A stretch of DNA of 12,123 nt from Gemmatimonadota bacterium. GTDB taxonomy: Bacteria; Gemmatimonadota; Gemmatimonadetes; Gemmatimonadales; Gemmatimonadaceae. The stretch lies in the NCBI GenBank assembly GCA_028287225.1, contig JAQBPZ010000250.1, positions 1-12,123 on the forward strand, read 5' to 3'. Position numbers and translations under genes: made by a program. The notes under the pieces were generated by a model. The model searched no databases and had not been told where the DNA came from. It saw nothing but the letters and a program-made list of their open reading frames with translations. Position 1 is the stretch's first letter. Each line of letters opens with the position of its first letter. Below, one piece after another: positions 1 to 5,544 of this stretch.

Positions 1-817
1 GCGCCCCCTCCTCGCGCGCGAGCCACGCGATCGCCGCGGCGATCTCCGCCTCGCTCACCGTGACCATCTCGTCGATCGCGACACGCCCGATCGCATAGCC
101 CACGTCGTCGATCTGGCCCGCGAGGCCGTCGGCGAGCGTCGGCGGCACCGGCACGTCCACGCGGCAGCCCGCCTGAAGCGAGCGCGCCATGGCATCCGTC
201 TGGTCGCTCTGGGCGCCGATGATGTGTGCCGACGGCGCCACGGCCCGCAGCAGCGCGGCCATGCCCCCCACCAGCCCGCCGCCCCCCACCGGGACGACGA
301 TCGTGCCCAGCGCGGGCAGCTCCTCGAGGATCTCGAGCGCCACCGTGCCCTGGCCGGCGAGCAGCGGCTCGCCGGCGCACGGATTCACGAAGGTGCGGCG
401 CTGCGCCCGCGCGAACGCCTCGGCGGCGTGATGGGCAGCGTCGTAGTCCGCGAAGGAGGCATCCACCTCCGCACCAAGGGCGATGATGCCTTCGCGTTTC
501 ACGGCGGGCGCGGTGGCGGGCACGAACAGCGTGGCACGGATGCCGAGCGCGCGCGCGGCATGGGCGACGCCGAGCCCGTGGTTGCCGGCGGAGGACGCCA
601 CCACGCCACGCTCGCGCGCCTCGGCCGAGAGCGTCGCGAGGGCATTGTAGGCGCCACGCAGCTTGAACGACCCGGTGCGCTGTCGCTCCTCGTGCTTCAG
701 GAAGACGTCGGTGCCGGCGAGTGCCGAGAGGACGGTGGAACGCGTGAGCGGCGTCCGCTCGACCACGCCACGCAGGCGCTGCGCGGCGGCCAGGATATCG
801 GCGGGAGAAGGAAGCAT
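1..817 (-). CDS. Threonine/serine dehydratase (PLP fold type II), C-terminus cut by window edge
   Basis: PLP-dependent enzyme of the threonine dehydratase / serine racemase family; these cytoplasmic enzymes deaminate L-threonine or L-serine to the 2-oxo acid and ammonia. 272 codons are visible from ATG at 817 with no stop before the edge. The PLP lysine is K52 in RTGSFKLRGA. SSAGNHGLGVA (residues 75-85) is the substrate-binding Asn loop, and PVGGGGLVGG (176-185) is the glycine loop that holds the PLP phosphate. Family members without an ACT domain are about 310-340 residues, so roughly 40-70 residues are probably missing, including the Ser/Cys that contacts the pyridine nitrogen. Whether a regulatory ACT domain follows cannot be seen, so biosynthetic IlvA, catabolic TdcB and serine racemase are not separable. 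The start fits the family N-terminus, but there is no Shine-Dalgarno and the preceding bases are a terminator T-tract. Confidence 0.93.
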   Translation of the reverse strand, partial: MLPSPADILAAAQRLRGVVERTPLTRSTVLSALAGTDVFLKHEERQRTGSFKLRGAYNALATLSAEARERGVVASSAGNHGLGVAHAARALGIRATLFVPATAPAVKREGIIALGAEVDASFADYDAAHHAAEAFARAQRRTFVNPCAGEPLLAGQGTVALEILEELPALGTIVVPVGGGGLVGGMAALLRAVAPSAHIIGAQSDQTDAMARSLQAGCRVDVPVPPTLADGLAGQIDDVGYAIGRVAIDEMVTVSEAEIAAAIAWLAREEGA

Positions 818-888
818 CAAAAAAGAATAACAGACGGGCGGCGAGGCGCTGCGCGCTCGCCTCGATGCGTAGCCGCCGGCCGCCCGTC
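818..888 (-). terminator. Strong Rho-independent terminator of the photolyase gene, abutting the next start codon
   Basis: Outer arms 879-888 and 833-842 pair perfectly over 10 bp (GACGGGCGGC / GCCGCCCGTC on the minus strand). An inner 7-bp stem (858-864 with 842-848, CGAGGCG / CGCCTCG) sits inside it. The minus-strand sequence after the stem is TGTTATTCTTTTTTG, a good U-tract. It begins 10 bases after the photolyase stop and ends directly at the dehydratase ATG (817), so most photolyase transcripts should end here and the dehydratase should need its own promoter. Confidence 0.85.
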
Positions 889-897
889 AGTTCGCCC

Positions 898-2325
898 TCA
901 GACCAGCATCTCCTGCTCGCCCCACCGCTGCAGATAGTCGCCGACGTCGTACTTCGCGTGCGCGCGCTCCAGCGACATCGGCCGGATCGTCCCCCATACC
1001 GGACGCGAGGCGAACGGGCGATCGAACTTGCCGAAGCACCACTGGATCCCGGCAAAGCTGTTGGGATCGCGACCGTCGAGGCCGTACTTGTTGTTGAGGT
1101 ACAGCAGCCACTGCAGCGCCTCCTCGTACGTCGGTGCCCACGTGATCACCGACTTGCCCCAGAGCATCCGCACCACGTTGTGCATCTGGCCGGTCTCCAG
1201 CAGCTCGCGCTGTCCGGCGTTCCAGATCGGGTCGTGCGTTGCGGCCCGCTCCAGCTCGTCGAGCGTGTAGGTCACCTCGCGCGTGTCCGACGCATGCGCG
1301 CGCATGGAGCGCTGCACCCAGTCGGGCAGCGCGGCGAGCGAGGCGTAGTCCTTGTTGCGGAGGCAGAAGTTGAGCGACAGCTCACGCCAGGTGAGCATCT
1401 CGTTCAGGAAGGCGTCGCTCTGGGCCGCCGGCGCCGCGGCGCGCACCGCGCTCACCACCTCGAGCGGGGAGATCATGCCGTGGTGCAGGTACGCCGACAG
1501 GCGGCTGGAGCCGCCCGTGTCCGACGGGTGGCGCCGCCGTTCGGCGTAGTCGTGCAGCCCGTCCGCCGCGAACTCGTGCAGCCGCACGCGCGCGCACGTC
1601 AGCCCGCCCGCCGCGGACACCGCCCCCACGCCATGCGTGATCTCGCACCGCGCCACCTCCGCCTCGATGTCGCAGCCCGCGATGTCCAGCCAGTCCACGC
1701 CGAGCGACGCGAGCAGCGAGGTGGGGAAGGAGCGCTTCGGCGCACGGTCGTCCACCGGCTCCAGCGAGTGCTCCATCACCTTCGCGAGCTTGGGCCGGAT
1801 CGTACGCGCCGCGTACTCCTCCTTGTAGAAGGAGGCCGAGGGCACCACCCCGACCGAGTCTACCGCGAGCACCCGGCAGTTCACGCGGTCCGCGAATCGC
1901 TGCGAGCGTTCGGCCACGCCCGCGGTGGGAAAGAGGTCCGTCACCACGATCGTCGCGCGTCGTGCGAGCCGGTCCAGCACTCGGCGGTCGTCGTTTCGCC
2001 TGCGGCGGAGCGCGAAGCGATACGTGAGCCCGAGGCGGTCCGCGCGGCGCGCGATCTCGCGGGCGCCCTGCATGATGAAGGTATGGAAGCGCGCCGACGC
2101 GTGCTCGGACGAGGGGTCCAGCCCCTGGTGGATCAGGAGCGGCTTGCCGATGCGGTCCGCCTCCACGATCGCGAGCCGCAACGCCCAGTTGTCCTCGAGG
2201 CGCTGGGTGCTCTGCATCCAGTACAGGACGTAGTCGCCGTCGGGCTGCAGGCGCTTCTCGTTGAGCGGGAGCGTGCGCAGCGAGAGCTGGTCGCGAACGT
2301 AGGGAGATCCGAGGGGATGCTTCAT
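898..2325 (-). CDS. phr: Class II CPD photolyase (deoxyribodipyrimidine photo-lyase)
   Basis: 475-residue FAD flavoprotein that uses blue/near-UV light to split cyclobutane pyrimidine dimers. The N-terminal half (about 30-170) is the Rossmann-like antenna domain. The C-terminal half (about 245-475) is the helical FAD domain. Class II hallmarks: SSRLSAYLHHGMISP (273-287), TWRELSLNF (312-320), THDPIWNAGQ (363-372), MHNVVRMLWGK (381-391), WLLYLNNKYGLDGRDPN (406-422) and WCFGKFDRP (429-437). These separate it from class I/III photolyases and cryptochromes. Length is normal for the class. ATG at 2325 is chosen because conserved sequence (DYVLYWMQ, residues 31-38) begins soon after it; the open frame extends upstream but is unlike the family. 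No convincing Shine-Dalgarno precedes it. Substrate specificity (CPD rather than 6-4 product) is inferred from class membership. Confidence 0.95.
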   Translation of the reverse strand: MKHPLGSPYVRDQLSLRTLPLNEKRLQPDGDYVLYWMQSTQRLEDNWALRLAIVEADRIGKPLLIHQGLDPSSEHASARFHTFIMQGAREIARRADRLGLTYRFALRRRRNDDRRVLDRLARRATIVVTDLFPTAGVAERSQRFADRVNCRVLAVDSVGVVPSASFYKEEYAARTIRPKLAKVMEHSLEPVDDRAPKRSFPTSLLASLGVDWLDIAGCDIEAEVARCEITHGVGAVSAAGGLTCARVRLHEFAADGLHDYAERRRHPSDTGGSSRLSAYLHHGMISPLEVVSAVRAAAPAAQSDAFLNEMLTWRELSLNFCLRNKDYASLAALPDWVQRSMRAHASDTREVTYTLDELERAATHDPIWNAGQRELLETGQMHNVVRMLWGKSVITWAPTYEEALQWLLYLNNKYGLDGRDPNSFAGIQWCFGKFDRPFASRPVWGTIRPMSLERAHAKYDVGDYLQRWGEQEMLV

Positions 2326-2410
2326 ATGTGTGCGGAACGCCACGCCCCGGAGAGCGGTTCCAACCACCTGTTTCCGGGTCGTGTGACCATTCCCCGGGGA
2401 GCTCGTCCAG

Positions 2411-2438
2411 TTGACAGTGGGCGGGGGCCGGCTAGATT
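2411..2438 (+). promoter_or_regulatory. Sigma70-type promoter for tRNA-Ala
   Basis: A perfect -35 TTGACA at 2411-2416 is followed after 16 bp by TAGATT (2433-2438; 4 of 6 to TATAAT). The expected start is near 2445, about 90 bases before the tRNA. It is the best promoter match in the window and reads toward tRNA-Ala. Confidence 0.65.
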
Positions 2439-2452
2439 GTTGGCAGTGACGG

Positions 2453-2481
2453 CGGCCCCGCACAGCAGCGGGGCCGTTTCT
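2453..2481 (+). terminator. GC-rich hairpin with short T-tract in the tRNA-Ala leader (possible attenuator)
   Basis: CGGCCCCGC (2453-2461) pairs perfectly with GCGGGGCCG (2468-2476) around the loop ACAGCA, followed by TTTCT. It has the form of a weak intrinsic terminator but lies between the promoter and the tRNA, with no gene upstream on this strand. It could be an attenuator or simply a leader stem removed during tRNA 5' maturation. Confidence 0.5.
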
Positions 2482-2533
2482 ATGCTGGCATCTGGAATTC
2501 GAGGCGCGACTGCTCGAATCGTCCACGCCACCC

Positions 2534-2606
2534 GGGGCTGTAGCTCAGCTGGGAGAGCGCGCCGTTCGCAACGGCGAGGTCAGGGGTTCGATCCCCCTCA
2601 GCTCCA
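2534..2606 (+). tRNA. tRNA-Ala (anticodon CGC)
   Basis: Complete 73-base cloverleaf without encoded CCA. The acceptor GGGGCTG (2534-2540) pairs with CAGCTCC (2599-2605) and includes the G3-U70 wobble that identifies alanine tRNAs. D stem GCTC/GAGC (2543-2546, 2555-2558) surrounds loop AGCTGGGA. Anticodon stem CGCCG/CGGCG (2560-2564, 2572-2576) surrounds loop TTCGCAA, giving anticodon CGC at 2567-2569. T stem AGGGG/CCCCT surrounds TTCGATC. Discriminator A at 2606. It reads GCG, a common alanine codon in the neighbouring genes. CCA must be added post-transcriptionally. Confidence 0.97.
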
Positions 2607-2622
2607 TCTTTGAGAAGGTCGA

Positions 2623-2651
2623 TTGGCACGAGTTTAGCCAATCCGGATAGT
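2623..2651 (+). promoter_or_regulatory. Candidate promoter just downstream of tRNA-Ala
   Basis: TTGGCA (2623-2628; 5 of 6 to TTGACA) and GATAGT (2646-2651; 4 of 6 to TATAAT) are separated by exactly 17 bp. The predicted start is near 2658, and a Rho-independent terminator follows at 2743-2780. The -35 overlaps a small inverted repeat (GATTGGC 2621-2627 / GCCAATC 2637-2643). This is a by-eye match in a short stretch, so chance is possible. Confidence 0.35.
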
Positions 2652-2657
2652 TGCCCG

Positions 2658-2780
2658 CCGCCGTTCGGTAGGACGGAGAGTTCCAATGACGGCGCGCGTG
2701 GCACGTTCGGATGGTCGACCCTCCGAAGCTCTGCAGGACCTGAACGCCGCGATGCTCATCAGAGCTTGCGGCGTTTTGCT
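2658..2780 (+). ncRNA. Possible small structured RNA between tRNA-Ala and a terminator
   Basis: About 120 bases lie between the candidate promoter and the terminator. They contain a hairpin at 2706-2727: TTCGGA pairs with TCCGAA, then a mismatch, then GG/CC closing a TCGA tetraloop. The terminator hairpin follows. An ATG at 2686 with an upstream GGAG opens a frame, but that frame runs through the terminator and resembles no protein I know, so an RNA product is likelier. The alternative is that this is only the 3' trailer of the tRNA-Ala transcript. No known RNA family is recognised. Confidence 0.3.
2743..2780 (+). terminator. Rho-independent terminator (tRNA-Ala unit or small RNA)
   Basis: AACGCCGC (2743-2750) pairs perfectly with GCGGCGTT (2768-2775). 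An inner GCTC/GAGC stem (2754-2757, 2762-2765) closes an ATCA loop. The tail is TTTTGCTTG (stem end included). It is well formed and clearly oriented to the plus strand. Confidence 0.75.
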
Positions 2781-2812
2781 TGTCCGTCGGTTCCGATCGG
2801 GCCAAGGTGGCG

Positions 2813-2841
2813 GCTGGACCGAATCAGGCACCGGTTCCAGC
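2813..2841 (-). repeat. Second hairpin downstream of the lipoprotein gene
   Basis: GCTGGACCG (2813-2821) pairs with CGGTTCCAGC (2832-2841) with one bulged base. It immediately follows, in minus-strand order, the perfect 17-bp hairpin at 2843-2882, so the lipoprotein transcript would end in two back-to-back stems. Neither has a long U-tract. Confidence 0.45.
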
Positions 2842-2842
2842 A

Positions 2843-2882
2843 AGAATGGCCGAGCTCGCTATATGGCGAGCTCGGCCATTCT
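2843..2882 (-). terminator. Perfect 17-bp inverted repeat, probable terminator of the lipoprotein gene
   Basis: Arms 2843-2859 and 2866-2882 are exact reverse complements over 17 bp around a 6-base loop (TATATG on the plus strand). The arm begins AGAATGGCC, so the minus-strand transcript ends GGCCATTCTTG, a short U-rich end. It begins 44 bases after the lipoprotein stop codon. The symmetric A/T-flanked arms would also work, weakly, in the other direction. Confidence 0.6.
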
Positions 2883-2926
2883 CATGTCGGGCGGCATGTC
2901 CTCATGGAGGCGGACCAGCCGCGCCG

Positions 2927-4240
2927 TCAGGGCGCCAGCGCCGCCCGCGCATCCTCCCGCAGCCCCAGGAACACCTCGCGCAGCCAGGCGTTCTGTTCCC
3001 GTTCCACCGTGGGGTTCAGGTCCTCCATCGCCGTGCTGCTCAGCGAGTTGAGGAAGCTCAGGATGGCGCTCTCCTGCACGTACAGCCGCGCCTGGCGGTA
3101 GAGCACGGTCGGCTGGCTCCCCTCGCCCGCGCGCACCCCGATGCGGAACAGCGCCCCCTCGCCGGCGAATGGCCGGCGGAGGGGCGCGCGGAGCAGGCGC
3201 GCGGTGATGAAGGGCAGGTTCCACCCGGGCTCGCGCCGAGCCGTCACCACCCAGGACCGGTCCTGATCGTCGCGTGCCGAGTTCACCAGCTCCATCTGCA
3301 GGTCGTGGAAGCCGACGGTGAACATCTTCACCTTCACCGTGAAGTCCGCCACCAGCAGGAGCGAGTCGGGCATCGGCCGCGCCGGGCCCGCGAGCGGCAC
3401 CAGGTGCCCGTGCTGCGACCGAAGCCGGATGGTGACGAACCGGTCGCGTGCCACCACCTCGATGAACGGGACGCCGGCCCGGTCGGTCACCAGAAGCCGG
3501 TACCGGGCCGGGTCCGCGTAGCGGCGCACGTAGTCGCCGAACGCCGGATAGCGCTGGCGAAGCTGGTCCGAGTGCACGCTGATCCCCACGGTCACCGCCG
3601 TGGATCCGTCGGCGAGCGGCACCGGGCGCAGGGTGTCCAGGGTGAACGCGGTGCCGAGGGCCGCCGACGTGCGCGGCGCGGAGGCGGCGAGCAGCGCGCG
3701 CGCGTCGCGCTCCGTATGGCCTTCGCCCGACGTCAGCAGGCGGGTGATCACCGCCGCGATGTCCGACGGGCGCACGCTGCCGAGGGCGAAGTCGACGGCC
3801 GTGTCCCAGCGGTACTCGTTGTCCGACAGCCGGCTCAGGGTGGTGGCGTGGCGGCCGTCGCCGGGTCGCGCCGGGGCGGGAGCCATGGCGCGAGACGACA
3901 TGTGATACCGGCCATCGCTGGCCGAGCCGAACGTCTCCAGCAGGCGCACCGCACCGGACGTCGACGTCCAGGCGGCCGTGTCGTCGAAGACCTTCGACGG
4001 CGACAGCGCGCCCCCCGCGAGACGGGCGTGGGAATACTCGTACCGCGCGTTTCGGGCGAGGTCGAGATGCCGGTCGCCCAGGGCGCCGAACATCTGCTCC
4101 GCGCTGGCGCGGGCGCGGGGGCCGGCGCCGAATCCGGCGAAGGTGTCCCGGCAGCCGGCCAGGAGCAGGGGCAGGGCGACGAGCAGCGCGGGGCGGAGAC
4201 CCGTCCGCTGGCGCGGGCGGGCACGATCGGGGTTGGGCAG
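2927..4240 (-). CDS. Unrecognised lipoprotein with probable CTG start
   Basis: I do not recognise a family. A 437-residue product from CTG at 4240 begins with an Arg-rich n-region (RARPRQRTGLRP), then a hydrophobic core and the lipobox LLLAGC, placing the lipidated Cys at residue 30. It is therefore predicted to be exported and membrane-anchored by lipid. The mature part has alternating short strands and helices, no further membrane segment and no obvious catalytic motif. No ATG, GTG or TTG lies in frame between the lipobox and the candidate promoter near 4293. CTG at 4240 has GGAG six bases upstream; CTG at 4252 is the alternative. A frameshift or sequencing error is also possible: a GTG at 4224 lies one frame off. 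The open frame continues far upstream through tRNA-Gln, but that part is not coding. It is divergent from tRNA-Gln and followed by hairpins, so it is probably monocistronic. Confidence 0.75.
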   Translation of the reverse strand: MPNPDRARPRQRTGLRPALLVALPLLLAGCRDTFAGFGAGPRARASAEQMFGALGDRHLDLARNARYEYSHARLAGGALSPSKVFDDTAAWTSTSGAVRLLETFGSASDGRYHMSSRAMAPAPARPGDGRHATTLSRLSDNEYRWDTAVDFALGSVRPSDIAAVITRLLTSGEGHTERDARALLAASAPRTSAALGTAFTLDTLRPVPLADGSTAVTVGISVHSDQLRQRYPAFGDYVRRYADPARYRLLVTDRAGVPFIEVVARDRFVTIRLRSQHGHLVPLAGPARPMPDSLLLVADFTVKVKMFTVGFHDLQMELVNSARDDQDRSWVVTARREPGWNLPFITARLLRAPLRRPFAGEGALFRIGVRAGEGSQPTVLYRQARLYVQESAILSFLNSLSSTAMEDLNPTVEREQNAWLREVFLGLREDARAALAP

Positions 4241-4292
4241 GAGCGGCTCCAGCGGGGTTTGGGAGGGGTTGAACGACCTTCCTACTCCCGCT

Positions 4293-4298
4293 ATTTTA
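4293..4298 (-). promoter_or_regulatory. Candidate -10 box for the lipoprotein gene
   Basis: TAAAAT on the minus strand (5 of 6 to TATAAT), preceded by TAG, stands out in very GC-rich surroundings. The -35 position (CTGCTG or TGCTGA) matches poorly. The predicted start near 4286 is followed at once by a purine-rich GGAGTAGGAAGG stretch that looks like a ribosome site but has no start codon at a suitable distance. Confidence 0.4.
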
Positions 4299-4380
4299 CT
4301 AGGGTTCCCGCGAATCAGCAGGCTCCGTCGCCTTCGCGGGGCAGAAGTTGCGTCCTGCCCGTGCACGAATGGCCGGTCGC

Positions 4381-4389
4381 TGTTATGTT
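4381..4389 (+). promoter_or_regulatory. Candidate extended -10 promoter for tRNA-Gln
   Basis: TGTTATGTT is an extended -10 form (TGn followed by TATGTT, 4 of 6 to consensus). It lies 25 bases before the tRNA, giving a leader of about 19 bases. No good -35 is visible 16-18 bp upstream. Confidence 0.4.
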
Positions 4390-4414
4390 GTGGTGGAGCA
4401 GGCGCACGACCCGA

Positions 4415-4487
4415 TGCCCCTTGGTGTAACTGGCAACACGTCTGCCTCTGGAGCAGAAGAGTCCAGGTTCGACCCCTGGAGGGGCAA
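4415..4487 (+). tRNA. tRNA-Gln (anticodon CTG)
   Basis: Complete 73-base cloverleaf without encoded CCA. The acceptor TGCCCCT (4415-4421) pairs with AGGGGCA (4480-4486); the weak U1-A72 pair is typical of glutamine tRNAs. D stem GTGT/ACAC (4424-4427, 4436-4439). Anticodon stem TCTGC/GCAGA (4441-4445, 4453-4457) surrounds loop CTCTGGA, giving anticodon CTG at 4448-4450. T stem CCAGG/CCTGG surrounds TTCGACC. Discriminator A at 4487. It reads CAG. Confidence 0.96.
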
Positions 4488-4498
4488 CTGAACATCAG

Positions 4499-4541
4499 AG
4501 CGAAGGCCCACGACGCTGACCCGTTGTGGGCCTTTCGCTTT
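4499..4541 (+). terminator. Rho-independent terminator of tRNA-Gln
   Basis: GCGAAGGCCCACGAC (4500-4514) pairs with GTTGTGGGCCTTTCGC (4523-4538) with one G-U pair and one bulged T, closing an 8-base loop, followed by TTTG. It starts 12 bases after the tRNA and is oriented with it. Confidence 0.75.
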
Positions 4542-4608
4542 GCCCCAGCCCGCTGAAGAGCGGCGAGCCATTCACGGAACACGGCAAAAGGATGTGCTGC
4601 GTGGCCGG

Positions 4609-4634
4609 GCATGCTCGCGACGTCGCGAGCGTGC
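4609..4634. repeat. 26-bp near-perfect palindrome upstream of the NTF2-like gene
   Basis: GCTCGCGACGTCGCGAGC (4613-4630) is an exact 18-bp palindrome with no loop. After one mismatched pair it continues for three more pairs (GCA / TGC). Symmetry without a loop suits a dimeric DNA-binding protein better than a terminator. It lies 165 bp before the NTF2-like start. Apart from this palindrome, the 257 bases between 4542 and 4798 show no gene and no clear promoter. Confidence 0.5.
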
Positions 4635-4798
4635 CGCCCCTGGCCACCGCGCCGAGGCTGCTCCTCGATGCGGGCTCGGAAGTGCGAGAGTCGTCGGCCG
4701 CAGACCGACTTGCGAACAGGCGGCGCGTGGGGCAAGATCGCGACAGTCCGCGGAGGCAGAAACACGCGTGCCAGCACACCCCCTACCCGGGACCGCCA

Positions 4799-5212
4799 AT
4801 GTCGACGAACCGCGATCTGATCCGGAAGCTCTACGCCGCCTTCGCCAGCGGCGACGCCGGCACCGTGCTCGGCGCGTTTCACCCTGACATCCGCTGGAAC
4901 GAGGCGGAGGGGTGGAAGTACGCCGAAGGCAACCCCTACGTTGGCCCGCAGCGCGTGGGCGAGGGGGTGTTCGGGAGACTGATGACGGAATGGGATGGCT
5001 TCAGCGTGCGTTCCGAGCAGATCCTCGCCGATGGGGACGACGTGGTGGCGTTCGGGCGATATGCCGGGACGTACAAGGGCACGGGACAGCCGCTCGACGC
5101 GCAGTTCGTGCATCGCTGGACCGTGCGTGACGGAAAGGTCGCCGGATTCCAGCAGTACACCGACACGGCGCAGTTCCAGCGGGTGATGGGCGCCGCGACT
5201 GACAGCCAGTGA
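4799..5212 (+). CDS. SnoaL/NTF2-like domain protein
   Basis: 137-residue cytoplasmic protein, a single domain of the cone-shaped NTF2-like fold (SnoaL-like / ketosteroid-isomerase-related). The pattern is typical: an N-terminal helix (NRDLIRKLYAAFASGD, residues 4-19), then GAFHPDIRWNEAEG (25-38), a GP-x-x-VGEGVF helix (49-58), and a curved sheet through VVAFGRYAGTYKGTG (82-96) and FVHRWTVRDGKVAGFQQYTD (103-122). HRW(T)VRDGKI-like sequence followed by QQYTDT is common in this superfamily. The fold hosts isomerases, hydrolases, dehydratases and non-catalytic binders, so no substrate can be assigned. ATG at 4799 fits the family start; the only Shine-Dalgarno-like element is GGGA about 8 bases upstream. 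It appears to be a single-gene unit ended by the hairpin at 5213-5247. Confidence 0.88.
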   Translation: MSTNRDLIRKLYAAFASGDAGTVLGAFHPDIRWNEAEGWKYAEGNPYVGPQRVGEGVFGRLMTEWDGFSVRSEQILADGDDVVAFGRYAGTYKGTGQPLDAQFVHRWTVRDGKVAGFQQYTDTAQFQRVMGAATDSQ

Positions 5213-5247
5213 GGAACGACGGGGACGGTGCACCGTCGCGCCGTTCC
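5213..5247 (+). terminator. Stem-loop directly after the NTF2-like stop codon
   Basis: GGAACG (5213-5218) pairs with CGTTCC (5242-5247), continuing CG/CG after one mismatch. Inside lies the exact 12-bp palindrome ACGGTGCACCGT (5225-5236). There is no U-tract, so it is either a Rho-aided 3' end or an mRNA-stabilising stem. It starts on the base after TGA. Confidence 0.45.
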
Positions 5248-5544
5248 GTGCCTGTCTGGGAGCCCGAGCACCGATCGAGGTCGACGCCGACATGGCACGC
5301 TCACGACGCGGGTGTCGTCGGGGTCTTCTGCATCTCCGGCCCCCCAATCAGGCCGGTTCTCCTCACTGCGGTGTGGTAAATGCTCTCTGGTCCACCGCTC
5401 CGAACGACTCGGCCTCGCGGCCGGGCACTCACCTCTCGACATCGGCCGTCGCGGCACCTCGCCGCGCCCTCCTCTGCCGGTAGCTGGCTGTCACCTGCAC
5501 CTCGGGTGTCCCACTCACGGCAGCGCCCGGAGGCGCTCAGGGCC
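5248..5544. other. Intergenic stretch without recognisable gene
   Basis: About 300 bases upstream of the CRP-like gene. It remains open in that gene's frame, but the translation is Arg/Ser/Pro-rich and unlike any family N-terminus. An AT-richer patch (GGTAAATG near 5378-5385) could be part of a promoter, but I see no matching -35. I see nothing else here. Confidence 0.5.

Noticed and set aside
224..937. Plus-strand frame opposite the dehydratase
   Set aside because: The minus strand encodes clear PLP-enzyme motifs across the same interval.
865..2613. Long plus-strand open frame opposite the photolyase gene
   Set aside because: It is antisense to a clear class II photolyase, ends in the tRNA-Ala region, and its product is Arg/Val/His/Gln-rich shadow sequence with no family resemblance.
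2607..2742. Second tRNA after tRNA-Ala
   Set aside because: No cloverleaf can be formed: there is no T-arm TTCGA pattern with flanking stems and no matching acceptor arms.
2686..3051. Plus-strand frame starting ATG 2686 with an upstream GGAG
   Set aside because: It passes through a strong terminator at 2743-2780 and into the antisense of the lipoprotein, and shows no recognisable protein features.
2780..4429. Long plus-strand open frame opposite the lipoprotein
   Set aside because: It is antisense to a gene with a good lipobox and runs into tRNA-Gln; composition is typical of GC-rich antisense frames.
4253..5347. N-terminal extension of the lipoprotein frame up to 5347
   Set aside because: The frame merely lacks stops through tRNA-Gln, its terminator and the NTF2-like gene on the other strand; the signal peptide and lipobox near 4150-4200 mark the real N-terminus.
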